Shown piece by piece: positions 25,608-25,621 of a DNA stretch of 25,621 nt (positions within the stretch are counted from its first letter, which is position 1; every line of letters begins with the position of its first letter). The notes below the pieces were generated by a model. The model was given only the letters and a program-made list of their open reading frames with translations, ran no database searches and had not been told where the DNA came from. Source of the DNA: Entamoeba histolytica HM-1:IMSS (taxonomy: Eukaryota; Evosea; Mastigamoebida; Endamoebidae); the NCBI RefSeq assembly GCF_000208925.1, contig NW_001914944.1:31608-57228 (forward strand), read 5' to 3'. Made by a program: the position numbers and the translations under genes.

Positions 25608-25621
25608 AAGTCATTTTTTTT

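Larger units (their letters stand above)
22777..25621 (-). mobile_element. Degenerate non-LTR retrotransposon (EhLINE-like, R4-type), 5' end outside window or lost
   Basis: The element reads right to left. ORF2 remnant sequence runs from about 25560 down to a stop at 22854-22856, then a 77-nt T-rich (minus strand) 3' region to the flank. The layout, reverse transcriptase then CCHC finger then restriction-like endonuclease, is that of the R4-like LINEs of Entamoeba. About 2.7 kb of ORF2 is present, close to the full ORF2 of EhLINEs. ORF1 is not seen. A 22-base A run (minus strand, 25607-25586) lies at the upstream limit of recognisable sequence and may mark a 5' truncation or a low-complexity junction. 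Confidence 0.88.

Noticed and set aside
10775..25621. tRNA arrays, rRNA, snRNA or CRISPR
   Set aside because: I looked for tRNA T-arm and D-arm motifs, known small-RNA landmarks and regularly spaced repeats with unique spacers and saw none. The only regular array is the coding 69-bp LRR repeat.

Overview
The window looks like nuclear DNA of an Entamoeba species. By gene style it fits the E. histolytica / dispar / nuttalli group, but I cannot fix the species from the sequence alone. The pointers are a very AT-rich genome, short or intronless genes, two tiny introns (59 and 48 nt) with GTTTG donors, exact GTATTTAAA(G/C) core-promoter elements ahead of two genes, a BspA-like leucine-rich-repeat protein ending in a CaaX box, and a LINE plus SINE of the Entamoeba R4-like type.

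Region 1 (1-10774) is a dense housekeeping block. In order it holds: the 3' part of a CFIm25/NUDT21 mRNA 3'-processing factor (+); the beta subunit of protein geranylgeranyltransferase I, split by one intron (+); TATA-binding protein, split by one intron (-); an armadillo-type protein with a MYND-like finger (+); an XPB/ERCC3-type TFIIH helicase (-); and a 1710-residue Rrp5 ribosome-biogenesis protein (+). Spacers are short: 8 nt between the convergent ARM and XPB genes, 95 and 147 nt between divergent pairs.

Region 2 (10775-19175) is sparse. Two accessory genes sit in kilobases of low-complexity AT-rich DNA. One is a BspA-like protein of about 21 repeats ending in CVIV. The other is a 927-residue AIG1/septin-like GTPase with four tandem ubiquitin-like (beta-grasp) repeats in front and a dense Cys/His cluster behind. 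Each is preceded by a textbook GTATTTAAA element 36-39 nt upstream of its ATG. The spacers hold a few short protein-like stretches that may be gene relics.

Region 3 (19176-25621) is low-complexity DNA followed by retroelements on the minus strand. A 603-bp insert (22153-22755) is bounded by a perfect 21-bp direct repeat and shares its 3' end with the neighbouring LINE, as expected of a SINE mobilised by its partner LINE. The LINE (from about 22777 to beyond the window edge) is a decayed ORF2 with reverse transcriptase, CCHC finger and restriction-like endonuclease. It is broken by stops and at least two or three frameshifts, and both catalytic cores are damaged.

Functional links: TBP and XPB are general transcription factors, CFIm25 acts in mRNA 3' processing, and Rrp5 acts in rRNA processing. 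GGTase-I beta belongs to the prenylation machinery that could act on the CaaX tail of the BspA-like protein in this same window. That last link is inference.
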